Assembly: GCA_025677835.1 (NCBI GenBank)
Contig: JAIXMR010000109.1
Coordinates: forward strand, 30,954-94,953
DNA from: Sporodiniella umbellata
Taxonomy: Eukaryota; Mucoromycota; Mucoromycetes; Mucorales; Rhizopodaceae
DNA: 64,000 nucleotides
Reading direction: 5' to 3'
Under the pieces are notes generated by a model. That model did no database searches. It had not been told where the DNA came from and saw nothing but the letters and a program-made list of their open reading frames with translations. The translations under genes and the position numbers were made by a program. Positions 35,612-46,339 of the stretch are shown in pieces (the first letter of the stretch is position 1; the number at the start of each line of letters is the position of its first letter).

Positions 35612-36713
35612 TTAGTTTTTATTTGTCAACTTTATAAAGCTACCCATAGTTCCAATAGAATATCTTTAAAGAAGTCAGATACCTCCATAGCTCTGTTTAA
35701 TTTACCTTTCCACTCTTCCGCTACCAATGAGGTCATGTAGTAGAAAATCAACGCTTAAGATAGTGTTACGAAGTTTTTTTGCCTTTAGTACCTAATTGTT
35801 GTTAGAATAGAGTTTAATATAATGAAATTACATTTTCCATTATGTCTTTCGTAGTCCGCTTTTTTATTATTTTCAAAATCTCCTCCCTTCCTTTTCTAAT
35901 GTTGGCCATAAAACAACCTTGATTTTTTATAGAGAACCAATATAGGTTTTCCTGTATATGAGGCAGTAGAAATCCATGTTTGACCAGTTGTCTATGAATT
36001 AAAACAAACGGTAACTTTACACAGGTTCTTCTTACTTGATAACCTTATCGTCTAGTCCAAATTCGTACATACTTTCCACTGATATACTGGTTTGAGTATA
36101 GTATTCTTTTTCTTTTAATATGTCAATATATTTGTCTGTTTGAAATTTGTCAGAAACTAGCTGATTGTTTTTATACATCTACCAAAAATAGTTTCATTCA
36201 AGCATTGGGTATCTCCTTTCATTGCTTCTTGTTCTCTTGATTTTTTGATGGCTTGAACATAGTCAGAGGTTCTCATAATCACAGACTCTTCTTCCAAAAA
36301 TCCAATCATATGAAACCTTCTCCAGTTTCCTTCCTTGATGATTCCTTGCTATTTTTTGTTTTGTTTTAGGAAAGAAAAAGGAGTATCGAGAAAAACACAA
36401 GTCTGCTTACCAATTCTTTATCTACTAGCGTTGCATTGGGCAGAACGCTATACAGTTGATGAGCAAAGCAAATAGGAATATTTGTACTGTTTAATTGAAT
36501 AATATAGTTAGCTGCGACTGCACTATCGGGGGGTATCTGCCAAGCTATTGTATCGTCTTCACTCGTCCCATCTAGCCCACTTTCTTTCTTCGTAGTAAGA
36601 GATCTCCTAATTTTTTTGGCTTTTTCTCTACTATGACCATAAACGTCGGGTTTTTTTATTGTTTGCTGGCTTTTGTAAATGCTTTGCTCTGTTTTTATTC
36701 TTTTGCTGTGCAT
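35612..36713 (-). CDS. STK19: STK19 family protein (winged-helix DNA-binding factor)
   Basis: Six exons (36713-36411, 36348-36183, 36135-36036, 35991-35832, 35791-35706, 35663-35612) give 288 residues. Conserved blocks in order are CFAHQLYSVLPNATLVDKEL, GIIKEGNWRRFHMIGF, the helix with DKVIKQLVKHGFLL, LYWFSIKNQGCFM with IRKGREEIL, HDLIGSGRVER and the end GTMGSFIKL, matching the layout of human STK19. The basic N-terminus suits nuclear targeting. Human STK19 was once called a kinase; later work describes a DNA-binding protein in transcription-coupled repair, and no kinase motifs are seen here. Introns as short as 42 and 47 nt are required. It is divergent from the bromodomain gene. Confidence 0.78.
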
Positions 36714-36789
36714 CTTTATCTAAAACAATAAAACGAAAAAAAAATTGCGATAAATCATGCAAATAAGCGGTTGAAATTCAACAAAATGA

Positions 36790-36797
36790 TTACGTCA
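36790..36797. promoter_or_regulatory. ATF/CREB-like site in the STK19/bromodomain promoter
   Basis: TTACGTCA, a variant of the bZIP consensus TGACGTAA, lies in the 145 bp between the two divergent start codons. It could serve both genes. A single eight-base match is weak evidence. Confidence 0.35.
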
Positions 36798-36858
36798 TCT
36801 ATTTACTTACATTGAGATTTTTCACTAGTTTTTCTTTACTTTTTTTTTCTTTTACATT

Positions 36859-39459
36859 ATGTCCAACGTTGCCCAAAAACGACCTTACGCCAGCATTGCA
36901 GCTGAAGAAACCCAGAAACAGCTGTGTACAGAAAAGGAGGTGGATAAAGCATTGTAAAATGACTTCAACAATCACAATAAAACAATTAATTCAAATATAC
37001 GTGTTTTAATTAGTTCGGTTAGCGAAAGAATGCTTCCTTACGAAAAACGCCTATGTATAGAAACACTGAATAAATTGAAGAAGCACCCGTGCGCTTTTGC
37101 ATTTCTTCAACCTGTAGATCCTGTGTATTTCAATATACCTGATTACTTTGACGTTATTAAGCATCCCATGGATTTAAGTGCTATTGAGAAAAAGCTAAAT
37201 ACCTACAAATCAAAAGCAGAATTTATATCTGACATCCAACTTATGCTTGATAATTGCTATACCTATAACAACCAGACAGATCCAGTTTGCGAACAAGCAA
37301 GAGAGCTTGAAAAAATATTAAAGAAACAAATAGTTAAATTACACACCCCACATGTAATCCGCTTTCCTATATTTTTTCTTGCGTATTAACTTGAGACTAA
37401 TATGAAGATTGATTATAGAGCAACTCAAAAAAAGCACCTGTAAAACGCTCTACACCAAAAGTAGCATTACCTATGCCAGAAATTGAGCACAAACATTGTG
37501 AATCAGTCATTAAGGAATTTAAAAAACCAAAATATGCGCAAATGACTTGGGTGTTTGAAAAGCCAGTGGATGCAAGGGCTTGGGGCGTATCTGATTACTA
37601 CGATATTATTAAACAGCCCATGGATATGGCCACTATAGAGAAAAAGTTTAAAAGTGCAGAATACACAGGCGAAGGCCAACTGTACGATGACTATAAGCTC
37701 ATGTTTAGAAACTGCTATACATACAATCCACCACACAATGAAGTTCATTTGCTTGGAAAAAAATTTGAAGAAACGTTTGATAAACATTGGAGCAAATTAC
37801 TTGGCAAACAAACAAACCATAATCCAGAAAATCTTAGAATGACCCAAGGTAATCTCATACAAACCTTACCATACAGAAACAGCTGACAAAGTCATTGATT
37901 AGACCTTTTAGTTACCCCACCCGTCACCCAGGATGAACCCTTTTCAGAAAATACCAAAGCTTTACATAGCTTAAATGGAAGTCTAAACATTATACCAGAC
38001 TCTGTACAAATGTTCAGTTCTCCTTGTGTTGATCTGCCTATAGCTGTTTCAATGCAGGGATCAGTGTCAACCGCAACATTTCAACCGGCAACCTCAATAC
38101 ATGAATCTTTATTTAGCACAATACATACCCCAGTATTGGCTTCAGATTTAACACACGAACATATAATAGCTCCCATCCCCACTTCATCTTTTACCCAAAA
38201 CGAGGAAATGTTATACGATTCCAACCAAAATTTACCATCGAGCTTGGTTCATCAACCAGGCTCCTCAACTAGCCCAACTCCAACTCAGACATCAATACCT
38301 GCCCCCATACAATCTAATGGTAAGCCAGATATATATCCATGGCTTAGCGTAGCTTACACACTACTTTTTAGATGGGCGTAATGTTTTAAGAATAAAGTTG
38401 AATGTTAAAAACCCTGAGGAGGATACATCAAAGGTACAGTAAAGAAGGTCCTTTTTTTTTTTTTGTAAAGAGTCCTAACGATCTTTTTTGAAGGCCGTTC
38501 CTACAAAAACAGTGGTCAGAATGCCCGGTCTAGCATTATCAAAAAATCCGCCCATAGCTGCACCACTATCCAAACTAGCGCTTGACCCTTTACCTCTCTC
38601 TCCAAAAATGGATAAAAAAGAGCAAAGGTCTAATGTTGTACTTCAGAATCAAGAAAAATGGCTAGCAGAAGCAAAGCAACACGCTTTGCAACAGCAGCAA
38701 TCATCCATTCATCAAACTGTAAAAAACAAAGCGTCACTTAGCAGTAAAACTATTAAAAAAACAATAAGCGGACCTATAAACAAAAACAGTAATATACCGA
38801 ACAGTGCAAACCGAGGACCCTCTGTTTCAAATTCCCCTGAACCTCCCAAAACTCCAATGTTTGATATTGGTGACCTATACAATAAAATCAACGACGAAAA
38901 ACGATTAAGGCAACAACAGGTTTTTATAATTTAGCGCTCAAAGCTATTTGTGACTAACTTAATATCAAAAGATGCGTGAGGAGAAAGAAAGGTTTGAAAG
39001 AGAAGACAGGCTGAGACGTGAAAAAGAAAGACAGAGATACGATGAACAACTGGCTAGAAAACGCGAGTTCCTTAAAAAGATGTTAAAGAAGAAAGAAGCA
39101 GACAGAATTCAAAGAATTGAAGCACTGGTAACAAATGTCAAAATACATATATAACGTACTCAAAATTTATGTAGGATGAACGCATTGTAGATATAAGCGC
39201 TCAAAAAATGTCCTCACATACATTTGAATCAACCATTCTAAGTAAAGATCTTGACTGGAGAGAACTGAACAATTGGCAGCGAGAAACAGTTGACTATCGA
39301 CATATACCTGTACCGGCGTTTGTTCGTCGCTCTAATGTTAATTTGCAAGAACTTCGTTCAAAACTACTAAACAAAAGTGTTCGCTTGAAGAATTTTAAAA
39401 AGCAGGCCGAAAATCCCTATCAAGCGCTCAACCACGACTCTGACATGGACGTTGAATAA
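36859..39459 (+). CDS. Double bromodomain protein, BET/Bdf-like
   Basis: Eight exons (36859-36953, 37014-37353, 37419-37848, 37903-38319, 38372-38433, 38494-38919, 38972-39127, 39175-39459) give 736 residues. BD1 lies at about 45-135 (IPDYFDVIKHPMDLSAIEKKL, CYTYNN) and BD2 at about 170-275 (YYDIIKQPMDMATIEKKF, CYTYNPPHNEV), each keeping the acetyl-lysine-binding Asn. A Ser/Pro linker, a Gln-rich part, a long Arg/Glu coiled coil (REEKERFEREDRLRREKER) and a C-terminal segment I do not recognise follow. BET proteins read acetylated histones for transcription. No ET domain is visible, and the WPF shelf is altered in both domains (FAF at 60-62, WVF at 189-191). It may be a Bdf1 homologue or a divergent paralogue. 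Confidence 0.85.
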
Positions 39460-40023
39460 AGGGTTGCTATTTCTTTCTTTTTTTTTTTCCTTTTTTTTCT
39501 TTTTTTTTTTTTTAAAAAAATCAAAAACCTATAATGTAAACATATATGTTACACTCTAATAAAAGCAGCATGAGCTGCTTCATATAGAATAGTGTAAAAC
39601 GATCACCAAAAAAAAAACACAGACATGCTAACACTTCTGGCCCTCGTCCTTTTTACATTTCAAAAGTAATTTTCAGTTCAATAGAACACTTACCTGAGAT
39701 CTTTGTTTATACTTGAGCCCTTTCTTTCTTCTCTACAACTATTGATAATTTATACATATAACAAAACGTTCAATAGTAATAACCCTTTTAAGTGATAAAA
39801 TCAAACAATAATTGATTTATTTGAATAAAAATTACATTAAAATGAGCAATAGAAAATGCAAAGCTTCCAGAACTCTTCTGCTAGTGGTAATGATAAAAAA
39901 CGGGGGAGATGAAGGGAGAGAAAAGGTATTTTTAAAATGTACAAACGCTCTATCAACTAAGCCAAAAAAAAAAAAAAAAAAAAAAAAACGAAAAAATGAT
40001 ATAAAAGTTAAAAGAAAAAGAAG
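39460..40023. other. Intergenic region with T and A tracts
   Basis: About 560 bases after the bromodomain gene. Poly-T runs begin at 39479 and a poly-A run of about 22 lies at 39964-39986, next to a short tRNA-like fragment on the minus strand (39946-39964). No gene is recognised. Confidence 0.5.
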
Positions 40024-40461
40024 CTATATCTCGCAAATTAAAGGACTTTGTTTTCCCCAGATAAAATTGTCACTTCTTTTTTTTATAACCTTGCAGTATG
40101 CAACGGGAGTCTTGGACCCATTAGAAGCAGCTATAAGCATTAACTGATTTGGGTTTGATCTTGTGCTTCTAAGATGGCTATGTGTCAAAAAGTACGCAGG
40201 ACATTGTAATTTATTTTGCTGCTCTGTTACTGCTGTACACACCTCTTTCCAGTGAGGCCGCTGACAAACCATAAGTTTTGAAGATGTGTTTGGAATACAA
40301 TTCGGTTTTTGTTTTTGTTTGGGAGTTGCTGACGAGTTTGGTTTAGCAGCTTGAGATGCCTTATTATTTCTTGATATTAAGTTGTATACTGTCTTTTTGA
40401 ATGAGGGTTTGTTTTTTTCATCTGAACTATGTTGTTGGTTATTTAAGAAAAATAAACGCAT
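40024..40461 (-). CDS. Doubtful reading frame of 145 codons, unknown
   Basis: Begins MRLFFLNNQQHSSDEK and contains a Lys/Gln/Pro-rich part (SSATPKQKQKPN) and five cysteines. I recognise nothing in it. It has no neighbour on the same strand, no intron signal needed to keep it open, and no clear promoter. It may be a real orphan or chance. Reported only because it is the longest frame in a gene-poor stretch. Confidence 0.25.
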   Translation of the reverse strand: MRLFFLNNQQHSSDEKNKPSFKKTVYNLISRNNKASQAAKPNSSATPKQKQKPNCIPNTSSKLMVCQRPHWKEVCTAVTEQQNKLQCPAYFLTHSHLRSTRSNPNQLMLIAASNGSKTPVAYCKVIKKRSDNFIWGKQSPLICEI

Positions 40462-43400
40462 TTAATAAAGGTGCTTTTCTTTTTTTGCTGAAAAAGAAAA
40501 AAGGAAAAGAAAATCAAAAAAAAAAAAATCTAGACTTTTTATAAGAACGTTATAATTGATTAGGGTTTATTGAGCCATAGCTCTGTTCTTTTCTTTATAT
40601 GTGTACTTTTCCCAAATGAAAACTCCTAAAAAATCAAGTCCTAGTCGTGGATGTTTTTAACTCCAATTGTTGTATGCTAATTTTTTCGTGTCAGCCAATC
40701 AACTAACTTTGAGCATGTCTAAGGAGAAACAATAGGGAGTTTAAGGTGAAAATCGTAATGCTTGGATTTCCTTTTTTCACTTAATTAAAAAGAAAAAGAA
40801 AATAAGCGGAAGATAAAGTAGGGTGGAAAGAACAAGAGGTAAGGGAAGGAAGAAAAGGCGATATATCGCGCATACTTATAATTGAATAGAATTAGACACA
40901 TTTTTTATTATAAGGGGTCAATTAATTTAAACTAAATACAAAAATTGTTTTTCAGGATTTTTGAAAGTATGTTATGACCCATCAGCAAATAACTCTTGTC
41001 CTTATAATACTTTAAACACAGCAATATAAAAAAGGAAAAAACATGGCGAGACAATTGGACTTGGCTTAAAATAAACCGGGACACTCTTCTGAGAGCTTTT
41101 TTTTTTGTAATCTAGAAAAGAGTCATCAAGTGTTTTTCTTTGGGAATATAAGACTGCTTTTCTGTGAGTGATTATGCATAAACAAATTGCATTTTAACGT
41201 CTTCCTATTCTTTTTATACGTTTTGAAGAAGCTACAAACCCTCTTGATCATAACCCTTAAGCTTAATTCATTATAAATGGTCTCATCTTTACTGGATTAG
41301 TTTATACGGGGTATCTATGTTGATCAACAAATGATAATGTAATTATGAGCTAACCTAATTGTCAAATAAAGATGACTTTTTCTTGGCTCTTGAGCAAAGC
41401 AATCGCTAACTCAAAGATGAATCTTTGTTTTGATTCTCTATCAGTAGCTATAAGTATTTCTATGATTGAATTTGGCGAAGGCTGTACGTCTCGAAAATGC
41501 TATATAGAAAAACTTAGGTTGACTCCGGTGTCCAGAATTTACTTGAATTTACTGTTGAGTAACTTCAAGTCTACAGAAACTGGTCTGTAAGGTTTTAGGA
41601 TATAAATTTCACTTTTTGCATCTTATTTTGTGAAAGACAAAGCAATACAATTGTTGATACATACAAAATAACACCTAATAGAAAAAATACAGTATTCTAC
41701 ACATGGTACTGTTAGGAGAAAGGAACCGAAGTTTTCACAAACTAAAGAGACTGGATATAATATAAGTATATTACAAAAAGATAACTTCGTTACAGACCAT
41801 AAACAAAAGATGGAATTATATAACAAATCCCCTTAATACTCAGCTTGTTATCATCGCTCTATATGATGGTAAACATTGCTACATTTTAGCATACTGTGGC
41901 CAGTGTCTTAATGAACCAATTTAGAACTGAGCAACTGAATATTGCTCTCATACATCAAAATTAAAACGAGAAATTGCATAAAAAAGCCTGCCAAGGAGCA
42001 AATATGTAAAAGAGTTTTACTACGTGACATGATAACAAGGTCTTCTTTTGCGATCTTTAAAAAACGTAGCTTTATTAAATATATTTATATATATACATAT
42101 AATACTAATCTTCAATATGTTTGAAGAAATAACAGCTTGTAACGTCGTAATAAAAGTTGAATGTCTCAATCTTCACTTAATTATGTTTTTTTTTTAAAAA
42201 AAAAGCAGATTCGTAAAGTTTTATTTATCAAAAGACTACAAAGACCGTTAAAAAAAGTATATGACATTCATTGTAGTACTCTGAATTCTGCGATATCAGC
42301 AGTTTAAGGTACCCGATGATTTATTAAGTTTTTGAAGAAATAAAAAAAAAATGAACTCTTTGCTTTAGATGGTAGTTTTTCGCGACTAAGCTTGAAAATA
42401 AAAAGGAAACCCCTCATGTTAGACATCTCCCTAATTTAGTGTATCAAATTGATTTAGTTGTGCATCTGTACTGGCGTAGGCTTTATCGCTTTTTTTTTTA
42501 TCTCTGGAGGTGCCAATAAAACACAAATAAATTGAGCACAGCTCTATGTAAAAACCTATAAATCTTTTATTGTGTCTGATTTACTTTTGGCTGTCAATCT
42601 CTCCTTATCTTGCAAAATACAGATAGAGGGAGATAGCTTAGAATTTATCAGTGTTGGGTTACATTAAATCAGAAATTAAACCTCTAGGAGAAACATTACA
42701 TTTAGTAAAAGCCGTTTATGATTAGGCCCCAAAAAATAAAAAAAAAAACAAGTTTTGTCTTTAACTATTGAGTTTGCCACATGCAATCGCTACAGAAGCT
42801 CTTTTTTTTCTTGTATTTTAATGTTTGCATAAGTATTATACCAAGTGCGGTACTTTGATTTCTATGAATAGCCAAAAATTATTTTATGAATTAAATACGG
42901 CTTTTTCTAACGGTTTCTAAGCGAAAAAGCTCTTAAGCTTACAAGGCTTACAAGAAACGATAACTGCCATTTATTTTACAGAAACGGTCCATATTTTATT
43001 CGTGTATAATTATCCGCCCAAAGTAGTAGGGAGAGAAAGCGGTCAGCACATGGCATGTCTAATTAATTTCACATGTTTTTATGAAGACTTATGCTTTTTA
43101 TGTGTAAACAGATGTACATGTCTTATTAAATAATCGGTACCTACTCAAAGAATGGTTTAGTACGCGGATAAAAATAGGGTAGCAGAGCAGTACCTACTAC
43201 GGATTTTTTTTTCTTTTTTGGAGATGTATATAAAAAAACAAAGCTCATGAAAACTGTCTCATCTTCAACCCAGAGGTTGAATAGTATACACCTTTTCTTT
43301 TCTAAAAAACAAGAGATAAAAAAACTTTCAGGTAAATAATACTAGGTCCAAAACTTATTTTTCTCCTTCTGCATTTATCAGCAGACATAAAAAGTCTAAA

Positions 43401-43961
43401 AAACAAAATCCTTTTTAACCTAACTGAAGTAAGTGTCTAAGTTAGAAGAAAAGGATAGCTTTTTACTACTATATAGTTTTTTTAGGGTCAAACCAAAAAT
43501 GGTATGTTGATTATTAGGATTGAGATAAACGCTTGATTTATTGTCTGCTTAGTACTGAGCGTTAAAACAAATGTTTACTACAAAAAATCGTTTAGTTTTT
43601 GTTCAAAGACTGTTTAAAACTTTTACTAGTTAAAATGCTCGGTTTTCTTGCTACTTGTAAAGCTTAAACAGTTAAAGCTTAGTCTCATCAAATACAGCTG
43701 AAATCTACATATGTCCCTCACCGCAGATCTTTTTTTATTTCTGTTCTTTTTATAGCAATAATCGAAAATAGTTTTTTAAAGACTTTTCTAGAGGCTCTGT
43801 TTTTTTTTTCAACTGATCTTTTTTTCCTTAGTCCCTTTACTCTGAAAATCAGGCTATTTTGCTTGAAAGCAAGCACTGCTCGAATCTAACAAATTAAAAG
43901 TCAGCTCATAAAGCGAGATTCGGCCAATCGCCGCCGACAAACACATCTTTTTTCCTCTTTA
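40462..43961. other. 3.5 kb AT-rich intergenic region, nothing recognised
   Basis: Between the doubtful frame and HRD3. Short frames near 41372 and 41942 look random. Poly-A/T runs are frequent. I see no inverted repeats long enough to define an element and no RNA gene. Confidence 0.55.
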
Positions 43962-46339
43962 ATGGCTCGTATCCGACGAATATACTTCATTCGTAATAAA
44001 CTGCTATTTAACAATCTCAAAAATCTAAAATTTATGTTTATCAGCATTGCTTGCATTATGTTTAAATTGCTTGGTGAACGGCGCTCTATCTGATCAGGTA
44101 GACATCAGTACTTCTGTATAGAAAGCTGAGTATTTTTAGGAAGTGATAACATCAATTGAAAAAACCGATCAATCCTCTACAGCAGAAATTAATGGTATTT
44201 TAAAAGACCTATAAAAAAAGTCTGCGTATAACATCCTAACTTCGAAAAGGCGAGCAACTTTATACAACAGCCTTGGAATACTTAGAGGAGGTTGAGAAGC
44301 GCCATAATCAGACTAATTTACTTCCAAAGGCCAACGGCATTTGGCAAGAGATTTTTTCGGTTTTCCAAACCACTACAGAGATAGTCACACACAAAGAAGT
44401 AAATACAGAAGAATACAAAAAAGCTACGCTCTTATTAGAAGAAGCAGTAAATGCTTTTCAAAACAAAGATGCCCTATTGCTACTAGCTGAGATGAATTTG
44501 GTACATCGAAGGACAGAAATAAAAGCCCTATTGACAATTACATGTAGTTTTCCAAGTATGCCCACCCTAGAAACTATCAGCAAGCTTTTGCATATTACAA
44601 TGAGTTGGCTTCTCAAGGTAATGCAACAGCTCAATATATGCTTGGATTTATGTACGCAACAGGCATTGGGATTGAAAAAGATCATGCCAAGGCCTCAATT
44701 TACTACACGTTCGCGGCTCATGGTGGCAACACCATGGCGGAGATGACGCTTGGATACAGACACTTATATGGCATTCATACTGAAGAAAGCTGTGAGGATG
44801 CACTGTACTATTATAGAAATGTAGCAGAAAAATCCATACGACACTATCGCTCTGGACCACCAAATGGACACATTTGGCCTTTATCGAAAGTTCGCCTTTC
44901 AGACGAAGAAGGAGGGATTTATGGACTAGGATCAAGTATGACAGTCGATAAAGATCGCTACCAGAAATCGTCTATCAACCCTAAGGAGCTACTACAGTTC
45001 TGGAAATACTTGGGTGAGAGTGAAGGTGACATAGAAGCGTTGGTAACACGTTTATCTTTTCTGTTTTTTTTTTATTTAAAGGCTTATTGATCGATATGTT
45101 AATAGCTAGAGTTGGGGAAAGTCTATTATCTAGGCACACGTGCTATTAAGAAAGACTTCAAAGAGGCCATAAAGTATTTCACTCAAATTGTTGACAAAAG
45201 AGGTTTTGTCCCCAAAGACAAGGCAAGGAAAAAAGAATACAGACAGATTGGCGAAGCACTTGGATATTTAGGACTAATGAGTTGGCGTGGTGAAGGGGTC
45301 AAGCCCAATCCTAAAATTGCTTATGAATGGTTTATAGAGGGACTTGACTATGACGACCCAGTTTCTCAGAATTCTATAGGGTGGATGTATAAGTATGGAA
45401 TCGTAGTCGAAGAAAATCGCCGTTTAGCAATAAAATATTTTGAGCAAGCTGCAATACGAAAGCTTCCAGATGCTGAAATTAATCTAGCGCTTGAGTATGT
45501 TCAAGACGAAAAAGCCCTTCAGAATGCTATAGAACTTTTAAACAGAGCGGCAAAGTCAAAACATATGCTAGCCTATTGGTATCTTGCACAGCTCAACGAT
45601 CAAGGCTATATTCCAAGCCGATCTTGCCGCGTTTCTGTTCATGTAAGGCAATACAAAATCGATTTGCGCTAATGTGATATGTTTGTAGTATTACAAAGTC
45701 ATATCAGAAGAAGGTGACTGGTTCAATCCAACAGTAGAAAACGGTTATCATGCATATATTACAGGAGATAGGGAAAATGCTTTGCTTTACTACATGCTTT
45801 CAGCAGAGAGAGGATATGAAATTGCACAATCTAATGTAGCATTTTTACTAGACCCAGGTAAGAACACGCACAAAAGAGGATGGAAAGAATACTGACAGTA
45901 TATTTGAATCACAGACAGAAAACTTTGGGACTTTGTATCTTTGCTAACCAAAAAAACTAAAAAGAAGGATGAGAATGCTGAAAATAACGCGTTTACATAT
46001 TGGTCTAGATCCGCTCATCAAAACAATGTCGATGCACGCGTCAAAATGTGCGATTACTACTACAAGGGCATTGGAACAAAAGTTGATTACGAAAAAGCTG
46101 CAGCTTGTTATCGAAGTGCAGCCGAAGACTACCAATCCCCACTAGCATATTGGAATTTGGGGTGGATGTACGAAAATGGAATAGGGGTAGCAAAGGATTT
46201 GCCTTTAGCAAAAAGAGCCTATGATTTGGCTTTAGAGAAAGAGCCTGATGCATATCTTCCAATCAAACTATCGCTTCTTTCTTGGTGGAAAAAATGGTGG
46301 AAGCTTAGTTTAGTGGGAGCTCCTGAAAATTCTAACTGA
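43962..46339 (+). CDS. HRD3: HRD3/SEL1L homologue, ERAD adaptor with Sel1 repeats
   Basis: Eight exons (43962-43992, 44045-44097, 44140-44194, 44250-44500, 44548-45042, 45112-45642, 45689-45857, 45915-46339) give 669 residues. A signal peptide MARIRRIYFIPLLALCLN is assembled from exons 1 and 2. Sel1-like repeats run through the protein, for example AQYMLGFMYATGIGIEKD, AEMTLGYRHLYGI, NSIGWMYKYGIVVEEN and AYWNLGWMYENGIGVAKD. Hrd3 sits in the ER lumen, binds misfolded glycoproteins and stabilises the Hrd1 ligase. Fungal Hrd3 usually ends in a membrane span; here the frame stops after YLPIKLSLLSWWKKWWKL with no clear span. Either the anchor is missing or a 3' exon has been overlooked. Confidence 0.87.

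Noticed and set aside
36131..36210. Alternative 80 nt intron or frameshift in STK19
   Set aside because: A 47 nt GT-AG intron (36136-36182) keeps the frame and retains conserved residues on both sides, so no broken gene needs to be assumed.
37503..37787. Minus-strand frame opposite bromodomain 2
   Set aside because: The + strand encodes a clear bromodomain; the antisense frame is a shadow.
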